The translations under genes were made by a program, and so were the position numbers. Source: Yinghuangia sp045039925 (GTDB taxonomy: Bacteria > Actinomycetota > Actinomycetes > Streptomycetales > Streptomycetaceae). From it: a DNA stretch of 64,000 nucleotides. Numbering within the stretch: the stretch's first letter is position 1; every line of letters begins with the position of its first letter. The notes below the pieces were generated by a model. The model worked only from the letters and a program-made list of their open reading frames with translations, was not told the DNA's origin and made no database searches. This document shows, piece after piece, positions 16,609-25,284 of the stretch. The DNA lies in the NCBI GenBank assembly GCA_045039925.1, contig CP108400.1, forward strand, positions 9,176,001 to 9,240,000. The letters are read 5' to 3'.

Positions 16609-17360
16609 TACTCGGGCGACTCGTCCGGGAGGAGCGCCGCGATCGCCTGCAAGTGCCTGCGCATCCGGTGCTGCGCGAGCGGGGCGTCGCCGGCCACGAT
16701 CGCCTCGACGATCGCGCGGTGGGCCTCGTGGGACCGCAGCGCGCTGTCGTGTTGCTCCTCGTCCGGTTGACCGCCGGACGCCCAGGTCTGCTGGACCATG
16801 TCCTGGTCCAGCTGCGTCAGCACCTCGACGAAGAGCGTGACGGCCGGATTCCCGGCCAGTTCGGCGATCACGCTGTGCAGGTTCCGCGCGTGCCCGAGGG
16901 TCACGCCGCGCTCGATCAAGTCCCGCTCGGTGTCCAGCGCTTCGGTGAGGCGGGCGATCCCGGCCTCGGTCAGCTTCTCGGTCGCGGCGGTGGCCCCGGC
17001 GAGTTCGAGGGCCATCCTCGCCTCGAACATCTGCCGCCGGTTGACGGCCGCGTGCCGGAGGTAGACGCGCGCGGCGTCGCGGACGATGCCCGGATCCGGC
17101 TCGGTGACCACCAGGCCGCCGCCGGGACCGCGCCGCATGCGGGCCATCTGGTGGTGCTCCACGAGCCGTACGGCCTCGCGGAACACGGCGCGGCTGACGC
17201 CGTACCGTTCGATCAGGTCCCGCTCGGAGCCGAGGACCGACCCGGTGCGCCAGCCCGCGTCCAGGATGTCCTTCTCGATCAGCGCCGCCACCGTTTCGGC
17301 GAGCCGCTGCGGGCTGCCGCCTTCCGGCGTGTGCCGTGTCGCCCTTGCAGCGCTTGTCAT
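16608..17360 (-). CDS. GntR-family (FadR subfamily) transcriptional regulator
   Basis: 250 residues from the ATG at 17360. N-terminal winged helix (about 15-85) with GSVLGSERDLIERYGVSRAVFREAVRLVEHH, the GntR recognition helix, and GGGLVV wing; C-terminal all-helical FCD domain (about 95-235) with MFEARMALELAGA and FHSVI-like ARNLHSVIAELAGN, which in this subfamily binds a metal and an organic acid or acyl-CoA. It lies between the two halves of the catabolic island. Inverted repeats resembling those in the other island promoters occur just upstream (17415-17424 and 17488-17499), suggesting autoregulation and control of the acyl-CoA operons. Confidence 0.9.
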   Translation of the reverse strand: MTSAARATRHTPEGGSPQRLAETVAALIEKDILDAGWRTGSVLGSERDLIERYGVSRAVFREAVRLVEHHQMARMRRGPGGGLVVTEPDPGIVRDAARVYLRHAAVNRRQMFEARMALELAGATAATEKLTEAGIARLTEALDTERDLIERGVTLGHARNLHSVIAELAGNPAVTLFVEVLTQLDQDMVQQTWASGGQPDEEQHDSALRSHEAHRAIVEAIVAGDAPLAQHRMRRHLQAIAALLPDESPE

Positions 17361-17414
17361 GGACAGGCCCAATCCCGTCTTGAAGTCGTCTCTCCGCAAA
17401 AGTGCGCACGATAC

Positions 17415-17499
17415 AGAGCACTCTTTCACTGCCCATGGTAGACGAGTATGGGGAGACGTCGCAGGAAGTGGCATTTTGGCGATAAAATGAGGGCACTTA
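17415..17499. promoter_or_regulatory. Operator-like repeats upstream of the GntR gene
   Basis: AGAGCACTCT (17415-17424), the half-site GAGTATGGGGA (17444-17454) and TGAGGGCACTTA (17488-17499, overlapping the stop of the TetR gene) resemble the AGAG/TGAG...CTCT/CTCA repeats at 15428, 25348 and 25542. Probable autoregulatory sites. Confidence 0.4.
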
Positions 17500-18123
17500 T
17501 CCAGCCGGAGTGGGCCTCTCCGGTGCCGATCCCTGGGCGGGGGCCGCCGGGTCCGCGCCGACGATGCGCAGGGCCAGCTCGCCGTACTCCCAGACGACGG
17601 CGTCCTCGCTGATCTCGCCGTCCTCGCGGAACCACACGGCGACGCCCATGCCCAGGTCCAGGATGGCGTACGAAGCCAGTCTCGCCGATGCGACCCGGAA
17701 CCGGCCCGCGGCCACGCCGGCCGAGACCAGGTCGCGGAAGCACGCCTCGTACTCCGCCCGCCGGGCGAGCACCTCGGCGCGGAACGGCTCCTGGAGGCTG
17801 CGGAGTTCGCGGTTGCCGACGAACGCCTCGAGCCGGTGCCTGGCGTGGTAGCGCACATGCGTCTCGGTGGCACGCCGCAGGCGCTCCGCCGGGTCGTCCG
17901 TCGTCGCGACGGCCGCGCGGTGCTGGGCGAGCAGTTCGTCCATGGTCCGCCGGGTGACCTCCACCAGCAGCTCCTGCTTCGAGCCGACGTGCTTGTACAG
18001 GCTCGGGCCCCGCACGCCGATCGCGGCGCCGATGTCGGCCATCGTCGTCGCCTCGTAGCCGAACCGGGTGAACAGGTCCAGGGCCGCGGCGCGGATGTCG
18101 TCGGACCGCGGTGAACCGGACAA
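17497..18123 (-). CDS. TetR-family regulator of the ACAD/kinase operon
   Basis: 208 residues. A TTG at 18123 is taken as start because GAGGGAG lies 7 bp upstream and no ATG or GTG fits. N-terminal TetR HTH (about 8-55): DDIRAAALDLFTRFGYEATT, then ADIGAAIGVRGPSLYKHVGSK. The ligand-binding part is helical with a C-terminal region typical of FadR/KstR2-like acyl-CoA-responsive TetRs, though that is only a general resemblance. Divergent from the ACAD10/11-like gene at 18253, with a perfect palindrome (18224-18243) at that gene's promoter. Inferred to repress it and respond to an acyl-CoA. Confidence 0.88.
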   Translation of the reverse strand: MSGSPRSDDIRAAALDLFTRFGYEATTMADIGAAIGVRGPSLYKHVGSKQELLVEVTRRTMDELLAQHRAAVATTDDPAERLRRATETHVRYHARHRLEAFVGNRELRSLQEPFRAEVLARRAEYEACFRDLVSAGVAAGRFRVASARLASYAILDLGMGVAVWFREDGEISEDAVVWEYGELALRIVGADPAAPAQGSAPERPTPAG

Positions 18124-18223
18124 GGCCGCACTCCCTCGTTGCCGTCGGCTAATGGCTCGTAGCTCAATGGTCGAGCCGGGCACCGATCCTATCTTGATTC
18201 GGCAGGTCGTGCTGCTAGGGTCC

Positions 18224-18243
18224 TGGCTAATGACCATTAGCCA
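18224..18243. promoter_or_regulatory. 20-bp palindromic TetR operator
   Basis: TGGCTAATGACCATTAGCCA, arms of 9 bp around a 2-bp centre, ends 10 bp before the GTG start of the acyl-CoA dehydrogenase gene and touches its AGGAGG site. A degenerate copy (GGCTAATGG with imperfect second arm) starts at about 18147, close to the TetR start. Size and symmetry fit a TetR dimer site. Confidence 0.75.
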
Positions 18244-18252
18244 GGAGGTAAT

Positions 18253-19446
18253 GTGACGGTCGAACTCACCCCCGGCCCGGTCGCGGAGGACCTGGCCCGG
18301 CGTACCGCGCGCTTCGTGCGCGAGGCCGTTGTCCCCGTCGAGGAGCGGCTGGGCGGGGTCCCGGGCTCGGACGACGTACGGCTGGAATTGCAGCGGCTCG
18401 CCCGCGAGGCAGGTGTCTTCGCACCCCACGTCGCCCGCGAGTACGGCGGCCACGGGCTGGACATGCGCGACCGCGCGTTCGTCTTCGAAGAGGCCGGCTA
18501 TTCGCTGCTGGGCCCGTTGGCGCTCAACATCGCCGCGCCCGACGAGGGCAACACGCACATGCTGGAGGAGATCGCGTCCCCCGAGCAGAAGGAGCGCTAC
18601 CTGCGCCCCCTCGCCACCGGCCAGGCGCGTTCCTGCTTTGCGATGACCGAGCCCGCACCCGGAGCCGGCTCGGACCCGGCGGCGCTCGCCACCACGGCGG
18701 AGCGCATACCCGGCGGCTGGCGCATCGACGGCCGCAAGTGGTTCATCACCGGTGCCGACGGCGCCGACTTCGCGATCGTGATGGCACGCACTTCGGGCGC
18801 GCCCGGCGACGCCGGCGGCGCGACCATGTTCCTCGTCGACGCGGGCAACCCGGGCATGCGGATCGTCCGCCACATCGAGACCCTCGACGAGAGCCTGTTC
18901 GGCGGACACGCCGAGATGCTCTTCGACGGATGCACGGTCCCCGACGACGCGGTGCTCGGCGAAGTGGACGAAGGGTTCCGGTACGCCCGGGTCCGGCTCG
19001 GCCCGGCGCGCACCACGCACTGCATGCGCTGGCTCGGCATCGCCCGACGCGCGCAGGACATCGCGGTGGCCAGGGCCGCCGAGCGCGAGCTCTTCGGCTC
19101 CCGGCTCGCCGAACTGGGCATGGTCCAGGCGATGATCGCGGACAACGAGATCGACATCGCCGCCGCACACGGCCTCATCCTCCAGGCGTGCGCCGACCTC
19201 GACCGGGGCGGGTCCGGGGCGCAGTCCACCTCGATCGCCAAGACCTTCTGCGCCGAGGCGGTCTGGCGGGTGGTGGACCGCTCGCTCCAGATCTGCGGCT
19301 CGCTCGGCGTTTCGGGCGATGTGCTGCTCGGCCGATTCCTGCGCGAGGTACGGCCGTTCAGGATCTACGACGGCCCTTCCGAGACCCACCGCTGGTCCAT
19401 CGCCCGCCGCGTCGTCCGGCGCCACGACGCGGCGCACGCCCGATGA
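18253..19446 (+). CDS. Acyl-CoA dehydrogenase of the ACAD10/ACAD11 type
   Basis: 397 residues from GTG at 18253 after AGGAGG (the ATG two bases earlier runs into a stop). Acyl-CoA dehydrogenase fold: FAD/substrate motif CFAMTEPAPGAGSDP (about 135), RKWFITGA, and the C-terminal QICGSLGVSGDVLLGRFLR. The active-site segment reads IYDGPSETHRW, with Asp where medium- and short-chain enzymes have the catalytic Glu; the same DGPxExH pattern marks ACAD10/11. Those enzymes and bacterial LvaC act on 4-phosphorylated acyl-CoAs, removing phosphate to give an enoyl-CoA. The next gene overlaps it (ATGA) and is a kinase, supporting that role. Confidence 0.9.
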   Translation: MTVELTPGPVAEDLARRTARFVREAVVPVEERLGGVPGSDDVRLELQRLAREAGVFAPHVAREYGGHGLDMRDRAFVFEEAGYSLLGPLALNIAAPDEGNTHMLEEIASPEQKERYLRPLATGQARSCFAMTEPAPGAGSDPAALATTAERIPGGWRIDGRKWFITGADGADFAIVMARTSGAPGDAGGATMFLVDAGNPGMRIVRHIETLDESLFGGHAEMLFDGCTVPDDAVLGEVDEGFRYARVRLGPARTTHCMRWLGIARRAQDIAVARAAERELFGSRLAELGMVQAMIADNEIDIAAAHGLILQACADLDRGGSGAQSTSIAKTFCAEAVWRVVDRSLQICGSLGVSGDVLLGRFLREVRPFRIYDGPSETHRWSIARRVVRRHDAAHAR

Positions 19447-20477
19447 GCGAGGGCGGGCGGCCGGGCGTCGACGGACTCGATCTGCCCCTCCTGGAGCGGT
19501 TCTTCGCGCAGCACGTGCCGGGCTTCCGCGGCGGGCTCACGGCCGAACTCCTGCACGGCGGCCGGTCGAACCTCACGTACCGGGCGACCGACGGGGAGAA
19601 CTCCTGGGTCATCCGCCGCCCGCCGCTGGGCGGATTGACCCCGTCCGCACACGACATGGCCAGGGAGTACCGGGTCATGGCCGCACTCGCGGACAGCGCC
19701 GTACCGGTGCCGCGCGCGGTGGCGCTGGCCGACGACGCCGTGCTGGGCGTGCCGTTCTCGGTGGTCGAGTACGTGCCGGGAAGCGTCATCCGGACCGGCG
19801 AGGAGTTGCACCGGTTGCCGGACGATCGGATCCAGGGCTGCGCCTACGCTCTCGTGGACACGCTGGCCCGCCTGCACGCCGTCGACCCCGCCGCGGTCGG
19901 ACTCGCGAACTTCGGGCGGCCCGAGGGCTACCTCGCCCGGCAGGTCGCGCGCTGGTGCGACCAGTGGCAGCGCGTACGCACGCGCGAACTCGCCGACATC
20001 GACACCCTGTACGCCCGGCTCGCCGAGGCGTGCCCGCCCGAGAGCGGCACCGCGATCGTGCACGGCGACTTCCGGATCGACAACGCCATCCTCGCCCCGG
20101 ACGACCCGGAGGACGTGCGCGCCGTCGTCGACTGGGAGATGGCGACACTCGGCGACCCGCTCGCGGACCTGGGCCTGCATCTGGCGTACGCGGAACCCGC
20201 GTTCGCGCCGGTGCTGGGCGGCAATGCCGCGTCGACCAGCGAACGCCTGCCGCAGCCGGGGGAGTTGGCCCGACGCTACGCGGCGACGTCCGGACGGGAT
20301 TTGCGCGGGCTCGGCTTCCACGTGGCCCTTGGCTACTTCAAGACCGCGGTCATCGCCGAGGGCATCCACGCCCGCTTCCGGCGCGGGCTCACCAGGGGCG
20401 CCGGGTTCGAGACCGTCGGCCGGGCGCCCGCGCCGCTTGCCGCGGCGGGCCTGAGCGCGCTGGCCGGATCCGCCTGA
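19443..20477 (+). CDS. Aminoglycoside-phosphotransferase-fold acyl-CoA kinase (LvaA/ACAD10-kinase-like)
   Basis: 344 residues from the ATG at 19443 overlapping the dehydrogenase stop. APH fold: Gly-rich ELLHGGRSNLTY, then WVIRRPPLG with the ATP Lys-equivalent Arg, VVEYVPGSVI hinge, the catalytic Brenner motif IVHGDFRIDNAIL and metal-binding VDWEMATLGDPLADLG. In mammals ACAD10/11 fuse this kinase to an ACAD, and in the Pseudomonas levulinate pathway LvaA phosphorylates the 4-hydroxyl of 4-hydroxyvaleryl-CoA for LvaC. An antibiotic target is unlikely in this setting. Predicted reaction: ATP-dependent phosphorylation of a hydroxyacyl-CoA, inferred from family and pairing. Confidence 0.88.
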   Translation: MSEGGRPGVDGLDLPLLERFFAQHVPGFRGGLTAELLHGGRSNLTYRATDGENSWVIRRPPLGGLTPSAHDMAREYRVMAALADSAVPVPRAVALADDAVLGVPFSVVEYVPGSVIRTGEELHRLPDDRIQGCAYALVDTLARLHAVDPAAVGLANFGRPEGYLARQVARWCDQWQRVRTRELADIDTLYARLAEACPPESGTAIVHGDFRIDNAILAPDDPEDVRAVVDWEMATLGDPLADLGLHLAYAEPAFAPVLGGNAASTSERLPQPGELARRYAATSGRDLRGLGFHVALGYFKTAVIAEGIHARFRRGLTRGAGFETVGRAPAPLAAAGLSALAGSA

Positions 20478-20592
20478 CGGCCGCTCAACCGCAACGTGCG
20501 CGGCCGTGCATACGGCGGCACCGGCGGCCGCGCGGACAGCGACTCGGGCGGCCGCCCGCATTCCGACACCGCATCAACCAGCAGGAGTTCAC

Positions 20593-21351
20593 ATGGGAGT
20601 CCTCGACCGCTTCCGGCTCGACGACCGGGTCGCCATCGTGACCGGAGCGTCCTCGGGCGTCGGCGTGGTCATCGCCCGCGCGCTGGCGGAGGCCGGGGCC
20701 GATGTCGTCCTGGCCGCCCGCCGGGCCGACCAACTCGCCGAGACCGCCGAGCTGGTGGAGAAGGCGGGGCGGAGGGCGCTGTGCGTACCCACCGACGTGT
20801 CCTCGCCGGAGCAGTGCCGCGCGCTGGCGGCCGCGGCCGCCGAGTTCGGACCCGTCCGCGTCCTCGTCAACAACGCCGGGGTGGGCACGGCGGTCCCCGC
20901 GGTCCGGGAGACGCCCGAGCAGTTCCGGTCGGTCCTGGACGTCAACCTCTCGGGCGCGTACTGGATGGCGCAGGCCGCCGGGGGCGTGATGCGCGACGGC
21001 GGTTCCATCGTCAACATCTCCAGCATCCTCGGCCTGGTCACCGCGGGGCTCCCGCAGGCCGCGTACGCCGCCTCCAAGGCCGGGCTGCTGGGCCTCACCC
21101 GGGACCTCGCCGCCCAGTGGAGCAGCCGCCGGGGCATTCGCGTCAACGCCGTCGCACCCGGCTTCTTCGCGTCCGAGATGACCGACCAGTACCCGGACGG
21201 CTACCTCGCGGACCGCCTTGGAGGCCTGCCGATCCCGCGCCTCGGCGACGCCGAAGAGCTTGCCGCCGCAGTGCTGTTCCTCGCCTCCGACGCCGGTGGC
21301 TACGTCACCGGCACGACCCTGACGGTCGACGGCGGCCTGACCGTCTCCTGA
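20593..21351 (+). CDS. Short-chain dehydrogenase/reductase (FabG-like)
   Basis: 252 residues; ATG at 20593 with AGGAG 5 bp upstream (the frame is open for 29 codons before it, in repetitive GC-rich DNA). Rossmann motif TGASSGVG (about residue 16), NNAG (about 94), catalytic Ser in NISSILG, and Y-A-A-S-K. Classical NAD(P)-dependent oxidoreductase of a hydroxyl/keto group. Third gene of the TetR-controlled operon, 115 bp after the kinase; it could oxidise or reduce a keto/hydroxyacyl-CoA such as the 3- or 4-hydroxy intermediate (compare LvaD in the levulinate pathway). Confidence 0.9.
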   Translation: MGVLDRFRLDDRVAIVTGASSGVGVVIARALAEAGADVVLAARRADQLAETAELVEKAGRRALCVPTDVSSPEQCRALAAAAAEFGPVRVLVNNAGVGTAVPAVRETPEQFRSVLDVNLSGAYWMAQAAGGVMRDGGSIVNISSILGLVTAGLPQAAYAASKAGLLGLTRDLAAQWSSRRGIRVNAVAPGFFASEMTDQYPDGYLADRLGGLPIPRLGDAEELAAAVLFLASDAGGYVTGTTLTVDGGLTVS

Positions 21352-21384
21352 ACCGTCGTGCGGAGCGGTGGTCTTCGTATGGGG

Positions 21385-22545
21385 TCAGACCATGGCGTTC
21401 ACGCCGGTCAGCGCGCGTCCGATGATGAGCTTCTGCACCTGGCTGGTGCCTTCGTAGAGGGTGAGCACCCGCGCGTCCCGCAGATATCTGCCGAGCGGGT
21501 ACTCGTCGATGTAGCCGTAACCGCCAAGCACCTGGAGGCAGTTGTTGGTCACCCGGACGGCGGTCTCGCCCGCGTGGTACTTGGCCGTCGAGGCGTCCAC
21601 CGCATAGTCCTTCGGACCGATGCCCGCGTCCGCCATCCGCGCGACCTGGTGGGTCAGCAGACGGGACGCCCGTACGTCGACCTCCGAGTCCGCGAGCAGT
21701 TCCTGGACGAGTTGGAAGCGCGCGATCGGCCGGCCGAACTGCGTGCGTTCCGTCGAGTAGCGCACGGCTGCGTCGAGTGCCGCCTGGGCCACGCCCACGG
21801 CTCCGGCCGCCACGGAGACGCGTCCGCGCGTCAGCGCCCCGAGGGCGACGGCGAGGCCCTTCCCGACCTCCCCGAGGCGCGCGGAGTCCGGGACGCGCAC
21901 CGCGTCGAACCCGATCTCGGCGGTCGCCTGGCCGCGCAGCCCGAGCTTGCCGTGGATCTCCGTGGCGGTGAAGCCGCGCGAGGCCGTCGGGACGAGGAAG
22001 GCGGTGATGCCCGTCTCGTCGGTCCGGGCGAAGGTCAGGGCGACCTCGGCCGCGGTGCCGTTGGTGATGAACATCTTGCCGCCGCTGATCACCCAGTCGC
22101 CGCCGTCGCGCACCGCCCGGGTGGACAGCGAGGCCGCGTCCGACCCGGTCCCGGGCTCGGTCAGGGCGAAGCAGCCCAGGGCTTCGCCGCGGACGAGCCG
22201 CGGCAGCCACTCCTGCTTCTGCTCGTCGGTGCCGTGACCGGCGATGGTCTTGGTCACCAGTCCGAGCGACACCGAGACGATGCCGCGGACCGACGAGTCG
22301 CCGCGTCCCAGTTCCTCGGTGACGAGGACGTACGAGAGCATGTCGGCGTCCACACCGCCGTACTCCTCAGGGATCATCAGTCCCAGGAAGCCCAGTTCGC
22401 CGAGCCTCTTCACAATGTCCGGGTCGACGCGCTCATCCCTGTCCCACTCGCGGGCGTGCGGCGCGACCTCCCGGTCGACGAACTGCGCGGCCATGGTGCG
22501 GATTTCACGTTGGGTCCCGGTGAGGCCGAAGTCCCTTGAGCGCAA
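21385..22545 (-). CDS. Acyl-CoA dehydrogenase (short/medium-chain type)
   Basis: 386 residues from a TTG at 22545 preceded by AAGGAGGAG; an upstream in-frame ATG would put this site inside the gene. Motifs CFALTEPGTGSDAASL, KMFITNG, RTQFGRPIARFQLVQ, and QVLGGYGYIDEYPLGRYLRDA. The catalytic base is present as Glu in LYEGTSQVQ, so it is a conventional dehydrogenase making a 2,3-enoyl-CoA with FAD and passing electrons to ETF. Second gene of a leftward operon, 97 bp after the 3-hydroxyacyl-CoA dehydrogenase. Confidence 0.93.
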   Translation of the reverse strand: MRSRDFGLTGTQREIRTMAAQFVDREVAPHAREWDRDERVDPDIVKRLGELGFLGLMIPEEYGGVDADMLSYVLVTEELGRGDSSVRGIVSVSLGLVTKTIAGHGTDEQKQEWLPRLVRGEALGCFALTEPGTGSDAASLSTRAVRDGGDWVISGGKMFITNGTAAEVALTFARTDETGITAFLVPTASRGFTATEIHGKLGLRGQATAEIGFDAVRVPDSARLGEVGKGLAVALGALTRGRVSVAAGAVGVAQAALDAAVRYSTERTQFGRPIARFQLVQELLADSEVDVRASRLLTHQVARMADAGIGPKDYAVDASTAKYHAGETAVRVTNNCLQVLGGYGYIDEYPLGRYLRDARVLTLYEGTSQVQKLIIGRALTGVNAMV

Positions 22546-22642
22546 AGCTCCTCCTTGGATTGGTGGATGTGGTACGACCCGCATGCCGTGCGGCGGGCAG
22601 CCACAACAGGAAGCCGCAACTAGCAGGTCGCAACGGACAGGC

Positions 22643-24190
22643 TCAGTAGGCGTCGTCGCCGGGCGCCGTGCCCGATTCGGTGAGTGCGAGGCCGAGTTGC
22701 GCACGCTCGGCGACCCAGCGGGTCGGCCGGTACCGCGGATCGCCGGTGGTGCGGTGCAGGCCCTCGTGCAAGGCGAGCATGCGCCGCGGCCCGATGCCGT
22801 CGCCCCAGGCGAGCGGGCCCGCGGGGTAGCCGAGTCCGGCCACGACCGCCGCGTCGATGTCCTCGGGCGCGGCGATGGACCTTTCGGCGATCGAGGCGCC
22901 CACCGAGACGATCGACGCCAGCAGCCGCTGGGCGACCGAGCCCGCGGTGTCGCGCACGACCGAGACGCTGCGCGGCACTTCGCGGGCAGAGTCAGGGGCG
23001 TCGGTGCGGGCGAGGATGCCCCTGGCGTCGCGCGCCGCCGCCCGATCCGTCGCGGGGGTGACCGCCAGCACGCGGCGGGGTGCGGCGAGGGACAGGGGGT
23101 CGACGCCCAGGGTTCGCCGGGAGGGCAGGCCGGCGGCGGCCACCACGGCGACGACGGTCGTCCCCCACGTCGGGACCAGCACGACCGCGTCGGCCGGGGG
23201 AACCCGGCCACCGCGCAGGGCCGCTCCCGACCGGGTGAGGGCCGCGCGTAGCGCGTCGGCGTCCGGTCCGTCGCCGGCCACCCACACCGGGCGGTCCGCA
23301 TCCCCGGCCACGGGCGGCTCGGGCGGGACCTCGGCCTTCGCGTCGGAGTACGTGTAGAAGCCGCGCCCGGTCTTGCGTCCGAGCAGCCCGGCCGCGACGC
23401 GGTTGCCGGCGACAGCGGAGGGGCGCAGCCGGTCCGAGTGCGCGAACCCCCGCCAGATGGTGTCGGTGACGGCCGCGGTGACGTCCAGGCCGGTGAGGTC
23501 CATGAGTTCGAAGGGCCCCATGCGCAGCCCGAGCACGTCGCGCGCGATGCGGTCGATCCCCGCGGCGTCGGACACCGACTCCTCCAGGAGGGCCAACGCC
23601 TCCGTCGCGAGCCCGCGTCCGGCGTGGTTGACCAGGAAGCCGGGGGTGTCCGCCACGACCACGGCGGCGTGTCCGGTGCGGCGGACGAACCCGGCCAGGG
23701 CGTCCGGGATTTCCGGTCGGGTCCGGGCGCCGGGCACGACCTCGACGATCTTCATGAGCGGTACCGGGTTGAAGAAGTGCAGCCCTGCCAGCCGGGACGG
23801 GTCCGCCAGGCCCGCGCCGATCACGGTGACCGTCAGCGAGGAGGTGTTGGTGGCGAAGACCGTCTCCGCCGGCAACACGTCTTCCAGCGCGCGGAACATC
23901 GCGATCTTTGCGGCGAGATCCTCGTGGATGGCTTCGACGACCAGGTCCACCGCCGGACCGGGCGCGGTGGGCGAGTCGAGGGGGACGAGCCGGGCAAGGG
24001 CGTCCGCGGCGTCCTCGGCGGTCATCCGCCCGTTCCGTACCGCCCGCCGGAGCATGTCCGCGACGAAGGCCAGCGCCTCGGGCACGGACTCCGCACGGGC
24101 GTCGCACAGTTCGACGGTGTGACCGGCGGTCGCGGCCCATTGCGCGACGCCACGGCCCATGACCCCGGCGCCGACGATCCTGATGTGCAC
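22643..24190 (-). CDS. 3-hydroxyacyl-CoA dehydrogenase with two C-terminal domains
   Basis: 515 residues from a GTG at 24190 with GGGGGAG upstream. N-terminal Rossmann domain with RIVGAGVMGRGVAQ (residues 4-17) and NTSSL; catalytic His in LHFFNPVPLMKIVEVV; first 3HCDH C-terminal domain with TPGFLVNHAGRGLATEAL and GPFELMDLTGLD; a poorly conserved middle (about 290-400); then a second 3HCDH_C-like domain with IAERSIAAPEDIDAAVVAGL and GPLAWGD. The PaaH/HbdH-type two-domain arrangement oxidises (3S)-hydroxyacyl-CoA to 3-ketoacyl-CoA with NAD. Divergent from a LysR gene, with operator-like palindromes between. Confidence 0.92.
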   Translation of the reverse strand: MHIRIVGAGVMGRGVAQWAATAGHTVELCDARAESVPEALAFVADMLRRAVRNGRMTAEDAADALARLVPLDSPTAPGPAVDLVVEAIHEDLAAKIAMFRALEDVLPAETVFATNTSSLTVTVIGAGLADPSRLAGLHFFNPVPLMKIVEVVPGARTRPEIPDALAGFVRRTGHAAVVVADTPGFLVNHAGRGLATEALALLEESVSDAAGIDRIARDVLGLRMGPFELMDLTGLDVTAAVTDTIWRGFAHSDRLRPSAVAGNRVAAGLLGRKTGRGFYTYSDAKAEVPPEPPVAGDADRPVWVAGDGPDADALRAALTRSGAALRGGRVPPADAVVLVPTWGTTVVAVVAAAGLPSRRTLGVDPLSLAAPRRVLAVTPATDRAAARDARGILARTDAPDSAREVPRSVSVVRDTAGSVAQRLLASIVSVGASIAERSIAAPEDIDAAVVAGLGYPAGPLAWGDGIGPRRMLALHEGLHRTTGDPRYRPTRWVAERAQLGLALTESGTAPGDDAY

Positions 24191-24249
24191 GGTGAGTTCT
24201 CCCCCAGGGTTTCCGGCGGCTTGCAGGGCGTACCCCAAGCTGTCAAAGC

Positions 24250-24279
24250 GTATTGATCACTGTCCAATACCTAATTAGG
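24250..24279. promoter_or_regulatory. LysR-type operator region between 3HCDH and LysR genes
   Basis: GTATTG at 24250-24255 and CAATAC at 24265-24270 form an inverted repeat with 9-bp centre, containing a T-N11-A type box; directly after it comes the 10-bp palindrome CCTAATTAGG (24270-24279). This AT-rich patch lies in the 185-bp divergent region and is the expected place for LysR recognition and activation sites. Confidence 0.65.
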
Positions 24280-24375
24280 CTCACACTGAGACGCAAAACT
24301 AATGAATCCCAGCGGATCGGGCACCGCGCCCGAGGGCGTCCGGGGACGTCTGAGGACGCCGGGAACGGAGGAGCC

Positions 24376-25284
24376 GTGGAACTGCGCCATCTGACCGCCT
24401 TCGTCGCGGTGGCGGAGGAACTGCACTTCGGCCGGGCGGCCCGGCGGCTCCAGATGGCGCAGCCGCCGCTCAGCCAGCAGATCCGGCAGCTCGAACGCGA
24501 ACTCGGGGTCCAGTTGTTCGAGCGCAACACACGCTCCGTCCGGCTCACCAGCGCAGGCCGGTCCTTCCTCGAACCGGCCCGGACGGTGCTGCTGGACGCC
24601 GACGCCGCCGCGCGCGCCGCGCGGGCGGCGGCACGCGGCGAGTACGGGCGGGTCACCGTGGGCTTCGCCGGCGCCTCCAGCCACGAGACGCTGCCGCGGC
24701 TGACCAGGGCGGTCCGCGCCGCGCACCCGGGCATCGAACTGGTGCTGACCGGCCAGACGTACGCCAACGTCGCGCTGGCCCGGGTCGACGAGGGGGCGCT
24801 CGACCTCGGCTTCGTACGCCTGCCGGTCACCCGGCCGGGCGTCCGGACCCGGGTGATCCACGACGAGGAGCTCATCTGCGCGCTGCCGTCGGACCACAAG
24901 CTTGCGCGCCGCGAGCGCATCCCGGTCGCCGCCCTGGCGAAGGAGCCGTTCGTCGGCTTCCCCGCCAACGCGGGATCGTCGCTGCGCGACGCCACCGTCC
25001 GGGCCTGCGACGCGGCGGGCTTCACCCCGCTGGTGGTCCAGGAGGCGCCGGACTCGCACACGATCCTCGCCCTCGTGGCCGCGGGTGTCGGCATCACCTT
25101 CACGCTCACCTCGTGCCGCCACATCCAGCAGACCGGCCTCGTGTACCGGCCGCTCGACGGGGCGCCCATCCGGCTCCGCGCGGCCCTGGCGTGGCGTGCC
25201 GACAACCCGTCCGCCGCCTTGCGATCGGTCCTCGCGGTGGCCGAACAGGTGTTGCCCACACCGGAGTTCGCTGACGCCGATTGA
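24376..25284 (+). CDS. LysR-family transcriptional regulator
   Basis: 302 residues; GTG at 24376 with GGAGGAG 4 bp upstream. N-terminal winged HTH (1-60): MELRHLTAFVAVAEELHFGR, then AARRLQMAQPPLSQQIRQLE and LFERNTRSVRLTSAG; C-terminal periplasmic-binding-like co-inducer domain (about 90-295). The HTH resembles the BenM/CatM/CbnR branch, which responds to aromatic catabolites. It is divergent from the 3HCDH/ACAD operon and most likely regulates that operon and itself. Confidence 0.92.
   Translation: MELRHLTAFVAVAEELHFGRAARRLQMAQPPLSQQIRQLERELGVQLFERNTRSVRLTSAGRSFLEPARTVLLDADAAARAARAAARGEYGRVTVGFAGASSHETLPRLTRAVRAAHPGIELVLTGQTYANVALARVDEGALDLGFVRLPVTRPGVRTRVIHDEELICALPSDHKLARRERIPVAALAKEPFVGFPANAGSSLRDATVRACDAAGFTPLVVQEAPDSHTILALVAAGVGITFTLTSCRHIQQTGLVYRPLDGAPIRLRAALAWRADNPSAALRSVLAVAEQVLPTPEFADAD

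Noticed and set aside
19443..20477. Aminoglycoside resistance gene
   Set aside because: The APH fold is shared with acyl-CoA kinases, and overlap with an ACAD10/11-like gene points to catabolism.
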